From Deltaproteobacteria bacterium (lineage in GTDB: Bacteria > Desulfobacterota > Desulfomonilia > UBA1062): DNA of 8,745 nucleotides. The stretch spans positions 1 to 8,745 of the forward strand of contig JALNWY010000127.1 of NCBI GenBank assembly GCA_023230665.1, written 5' to 3'. Under the pieces are notes generated by a model. The model saw only the letters and a list, made by a program, of their open reading frames with translations. It searched no databases and was not told the DNA's origin. The translations under genes were made by a program, and so were the position numbers. Of the stretch, positions 6,285 through 8,745 are shown piece by piece (the stretch's first letter is position 1; each line of letters opens with the position of its first letter).

Positions 6285-7706
6285 TTACTGCCCAAGGGTC
6301 TTGAGCAGGTTGATGTCGATCACGCTCTCGAAGGTGATCCGCTCTGCGGGAGTCGGAGGCATGAACGTGATGTCGAAGGTCAGATGCCCGTTGCCCGTTT
6401 CGGTCGGCGGGTTCTTGGCCGGATCATAGGTGCAGGAGCCGTCGACCAGCGCGCCGCGACCGATCAGCGTCCGGATGAACGAGTTCACGGTTCCGCGAAT
6501 ACCGTCGATCAGGGCGTTGTTGATGGGGAAGTCGATGAACTGCAGCATGGCGTACTCGACAGACTCGTGGAGAATGTCCGCAGTGCGGCGCACGTTGATG
6601 AAGTTCTTCGGGTGCGAGACGGACGGCCATGCGGCGGAACGGTTGCCCCAGGCGCGAAGGCCGGTGCCGAAGCTGTTGAATACGGTCACAATGCCGTTTT
6701 CGTTAAGCAGGTTGGCTTCCGTCTGCGGGTCGTTGATGCGCGCGGAAATGCTGCGCTCGGCCCCGGTAATGCCCATAAATTCCGTGTTGGAAGGGCTCCA
6801 CCAGTATCCGTTCTCGACGTCCTTGCGGCAGATCACGCCAGCAAGGCGCTGACTCATGGGTTCCAGGCGCTCCGAATTGGTGGCGGTGTCATACACCTTC
6901 AGGTGGGGGTAGCAGAGCACGGCCCGCTCGCTGGAGGTGTTGAAGTTGATCTCGCCCATGGGGCCGCGTCCGGTGATCGCCTGCTGCGGGGTCAGTCCGA
7001 CAGGGGCGTCGATCAGCGTGACCGCGCGCAGCTTGTGCGCCATGCTGATCATTTCCACGGCCACGCTGTTCTGGGTGCAGTACACCGGGGCGATCAGAAT
7101 CTTGGCGAAGAATCCGAACTGGTTGTAGGTGTCGTCCAGGGCCTTCATGCCAGTGCGAGCGCCACCCACGGTCACGGTTCCGATCAGGTCGGAAGGCAGA
7201 ACGGCGGTGGGGTCTTTGTGCTCGTAGCTCACGAGCAGGCTCGCCCCGGAGGCGATACCGGCCCCGGCGATACGGGTGATGGTTCCCGCGTCGGCGTCGT
7301 AGGTGTAGTCCGCCCCGGCCACGTGGGTGGTTTCGCCGTCCGACGACTTGACCGTCGGCGCGCCGTTCCATGCCGGGTGCGCGGCGGTTCCCACATCCCC
7401 GGACAGGACAAGCGCTTCGTCGGTTACTGCAGCCTTGTGGATGGAAGGGTCCAGCACGTTGATGACAATGACCGTACCAGCGCCCTGGTCGAAGATCGCG
7501 TCAAGGGCCTGCGGGATGGTGTAGTTGGGATGCGCCGTCCCGAACTGCGCGGCATCGCGGTCGGACAGGACAATGGTGGGCTCGTTTACAGGCCCGGACG
7601 GAGCCGTTCCGATCAGTCCAACAACGGCCGACTTGACCGTGCGTACCGGGCGAGGCCCCTTGAGGATTTCGATGGTTTCAACACCATGCAAGAAATTGGC
7701 TGCCAT
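6285..7706 (-). CDS. FI: Contractile tail sheath protein (P2 FI-like)
   Basis: A 473-residue sheath subunit that would form the contractile outer layer of the tail. The N-terminus (FLHGVETIEILKGPRPVRTV, then a SAVVGLIGTAPSG stretch) matches the P2 FI start closely. It is followed by the QALDAIFDQGAGTVIVINV segment. The C-terminal half carries the sheath-conserved pieces: GAERSIS near 320, LLNENGIVTVFNSFGTGLRAWGNRS near 340-365, the INVRRTADILHESVEYAMLQ helix, and the end motif DITFMPPTPAERITFE. Residues about 90-172 form an extra beta-rich insertion; P2 FI is about 396 residues, and most of the difference lies here. ATG 7706 follows the upstream TAA by three bases and has AAAGGAGA at 7714-7721 with a 7-base spacer. 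The tube gene follows after 12 bases, so sheath and tube are co-translated neighbours. Confidence 0.96.
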   Translation of the reverse strand: MAANFLHGVETIEILKGPRPVRTVKSAVVGLIGTAPSGPVNEPTIVLSDRDAAQFGTAHPNYTIPQALDAIFDQGAGTVIVINVLDPSIHKAAVTDEALVLSGDVGTAAHPAWNGAPTVKSSDGETTHVAGADYTYDADAGTITRIAGAGIASGASLLVSYEHKDPTAVLPSDLIGTVTVGGARTGMKALDDTYNQFGFFAKILIAPVYCTQNSVAVEMISMAHKLRAVTLIDAPVGLTPQQAITGRGPMGEINFNTSSERAVLCYPHLKVYDTATNSERLEPMSQRLAGVICRKDVENGYWWSPSNTEFMGITGAERSISARINDPQTEANLLNENGIVTVFNSFGTGLRAWGNRSAAWPSVSHPKNFINVRRTADILHESVEYAMLQFIDFPINNALIDGIRGTVNSFIRTLIGRGALVDGSCTYDPAKNPPTETGNGHLTFDITFMPPTPAERITFESVIDINLLKTLGQ

Positions 7707-7709
7707 GGC

Positions 7710-7898
7710 TTACTCTCCTTTGCTCCGCTTTTTCTGGGGCGCAGCGGCCGGTGCGGGCGTCAGTCGCCCCTGGGCCACAAGCGCCGACACGTAGCCGGAC
7801 TCTTCCGGCAGCTCCACAGGACGGCCGGGCCAAAGCATTACCTCGCGGCCTTCGATGGTCACGCCGGAGGGAGGCCCGGAATAGATATAGGTTTTCAT
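7710..7898 (-). CDS. Small DUF2635-like phage protein
   Basis: A 62-residue protein starting at ATG 7898, within the last codons of the gp37-like gene (ATGA overlap) and preceded by AAAGGAGA at 7905-7912. A longer in-frame reading from 7988 would run through the gp37-like gene with arginine-rich, unnatural sequence, so the short form is chosen. The residues MLWPGRPVELPEESGYVSAL, followed by a VAQGRLTPA stretch, fit the DUF2635 pattern (a proline/glycine turn, a 'VELPEE' segment, a short helix, then 'G-L-x-P'). DUF2635 proteins sit immediately upstream of the sheath gene in Mu-like phages, as here. The C-terminus is an alanine/proline linker ending in the basic Q-K-K-R-S-K-G-E. The function is unknown in the family; position suggests a small tail or assembly factor. 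Confidence 0.7.
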   Translation of the reverse strand: MKTYIYSGPPSGVTIEGREVMLWPGRPVELPEESGYVSALVAQGRLTPAPAAAPQKKRSKGE

Positions 7899-8374
7899 TC
7901 GACGTCTCCTTTGAATGTTACTGTTTGCGAGGGAACTTCGACCTCTTCTCCGGCCACGCCGCCCACCAACACCTGGCGCGCATTCCACGCCAACGGCAGA
8001 TACAGGAACCCGGCGTCGAAGCCGGGACGCGGGGCGTTTGCCAGCTCAAGCTCGCGTACGCACCCAGGGGGCAGCCACCCGGCCAGAGCGCCGTACAGGC
8101 TGGAAACGAGCTTCGCGGCGTCTTCTCTTGCCGCGCTCCCCGTCTTCTGCGCCCTCGCGTTTCTCACAGCCAGAACGGTCAGCCAGGACGTTTCAATCTC
8201 GGCTGCAGCCCCGTCGGCCTGAACCACGCGGTAGCCGTCATAGATCACATGCACCGCCGGGGTGTGCTGTGCGGCCTCGCGCACTCCGGCAAGGTCGGCG
8301 GCGGAGAAGACTTTCACGCCCTTGGGCATGTTCTCGGCGATACGGGCGACAAGCGCAGGCTCAAGAGAAACCAT
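7895..8374 (-). CDS. Mu gp37-like protein, probable tail terminator/completion protein
   Basis: This 159-residue protein matches the Mu gp37-like family in length, position and features: an N-terminal helix (residues 4-14), a strand-helix with VKVFSAADLAGV, a central PAVHVIYDGYRV strand, an ETSWLTVLAVRNAR strand pair, a helix with DAAKLVSSLYGALAGW, then a C-terminal FLYLPLAWNARQVL strand. This alpha/beta pattern is shared with phage tail-terminator proteins, which cap the polymerised tube and sheath and make the surface that joins the head. ATG at 8374 is well supported by GGAGGG at 8381-8386 with a 6-base spacer, and it overlaps the upstream TGA by one base. Its own TGA overlaps the next ATG (ATGA). 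The family assignment is confident; the terminator role is inference from family and synteny. Confidence 0.8.
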   Translation of the reverse strand: MVSLEPALVARIAENMPKGVKVFSAADLAGVREAAQHTPAVHVIYDGYRVVQADGAAAEIETSWLTVLAVRNARAQKTGSAAREDAAKLVSSLYGALAGWLPPGCVRELELANAPRPGFDAGFLYLPLAWNARQVLVGGVAGEEVEVPSQTVTFKGDVE

Positions 8375-8745
8375 CAGAGCCCCTCCGTACCCGAGCGATC
8401 CATGATGCGCGGATTCCCGGAACTGGCAGAGGCCAGCGACGGGCGAGGCTGATCCTCGGTCTCCGGAACGCCGAGGCCGACAGAGCCACGGCTGATGCCT
8501 TCCAGCAGGCGGCGGGCGTCCTCATAGCGGGTGCGAACCTCTTCCGGAGCTTCATCGCTATGGAGGCGATAGAAGACAATGTCCGGGGCGATCCGCGTCA
8601 GCACAGGAGGAACGCTTGCCAGAGGAAGGCGGTAGCGCGCGGCCAGATACCCGTCGATCTCGGCGTCGGCGTCGGCAATGGCGCGCAGGAGCACGGCCTG
8701 GTCAATGACCTCGGCCATGCTCCTGTCGGTCAACTGCACCAGTCG
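8374..8745 (-). CDS. Mu gp36-like (DUF1320) head-tail neck protein, 5' partial
   Basis: The reading frame is open to the right edge, so the gene begins outside the window; 123 residues are visible. A GTG at 8739 could be mistaken for the start. However, the codons before it continue an R-L-V-Q-L-T-D-R stretch that, in this family, normally follows some 15-20 further N-terminal residues, so the real start is probably just beyond 8745. The core (ADADAEIDGYLAARYRLPL, then PPVLTRIAPDIVFYRLH and RYEDARRLLEGISRGSVGLG) is the signature of the DUF1320/gp36 family of Mu-like phages, which acts at the head-tail junction. The C-terminal 30 residues are polar and proline/serine-rich, ending in an N-P-R-I-M-D-R motif typical of the family. 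The stop overlaps the next start as TGATG, showing translational coupling. The family call is strong; the exact structural role is known only by analogy to Mu. Confidence 0.88.
   Translation of the reverse strand, partial: RLVQLTDRSMAEVIDQAVLLRAIADADAEIDGYLAARYRLPLASVPPVLTRIAPDIVFYRLHSDEAPEEVRTRYEDARRLLEGISRGSVGLGVPETEDQPRPSLASASSGNPRIMDRSGTEGL

Noticed and set aside
7710..7988. Longer reading of the DUF2635-like gene from 7988
   Set aside because: The extra 30 residues are an arginine-rich shadow of the gp37-like gene; ATG 7898 has a Shine-Dalgarno sequence and an ATGA junction.
5904..8222. 772-codon open frame on the plus strand across the tube, sheath and gp37-like genes
   Set aside because: It lies antisense to three clear genes, has a composition rich in V/G/H/R, and shows no recognisable domain or Shine-Dalgarno-supported start. 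It is a GC-rich shadow frame.
1..8745. CRISPR array, tRNA, rRNA, IS element, att site, promoter or terminator
   Set aside because: No direct repeat-spacer pattern, tRNA-like cloverleaf, terminal inverted repeats or hairpin-T run was seen; the gaps between genes are at most about a dozen bases, leaving no room for them.

Overview
The window is a dense late-gene module for a contractile phage tail. Every supported gene lies on the minus strand, so transcription runs from 8745 towards 1. The DNA is GC-rich (about 60% by eye). There is no host gene, RNA gene, integrase, attachment site or lysis gene to fix the organism. A Proteobacterial prophage is most likely; I lean weakly towards a Desulfovibrio-like host, but that is an impression from protein style and not shown by the sequence. 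A contig end in an R-type tailocin cannot be excluded, though the gp36/gp37-type connector genes favour a real (pro)phage.

In transcription order: a Mu gp36-like (DUF1320) neck protein that runs off the right edge; a Mu gp37-like protein (probable tail terminator/completion); a 62-residue DUF2635-like protein; the tail sheath (P2 FI type); the tail tube (P2 FII type); a tail assembly chaperone pair equivalent to P2 E and E', the second in a shifted overlapping frame; the 915-residue tape measure (P2 T type); a GpU-domain protein with an unusually long helical C-terminal extension; tail protein X (LysM-like); the baseplate hub GpD; and the start of the baseplate spike GpV, which runs off the left edge with no stop codon.

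The genes work as one assembly line. GpV and GpD, with X and U, form the centre of the baseplate. The tape measure, coated by the E/E' chaperones, sets length while the tube polymerises and the sheath surrounds it. The gp37-like protein probably caps the tail and the gp36-like protein links it to the head. Junctions are extremely tight: ATGA, TGATG and short overlaps, or gaps of 2 to 12 bases, most starts having a good Shine-Dalgarno sequence. Only a single long operon is visible, with no internal promoter or terminator, and no stretch over 300 bases lacks a gene.

The window looks like a recognisable tail operon and not a wholly new system. The points most worth following up are: the E/E' overlap, whose register demands a +1 or -2 shift and not the -1 shift of P2; the extended GpU protein; a 29-residue repeat in the tape measure; an inserted beta domain in the sheath; and a gene order that follows Mu while most tail proteins are P2-like.
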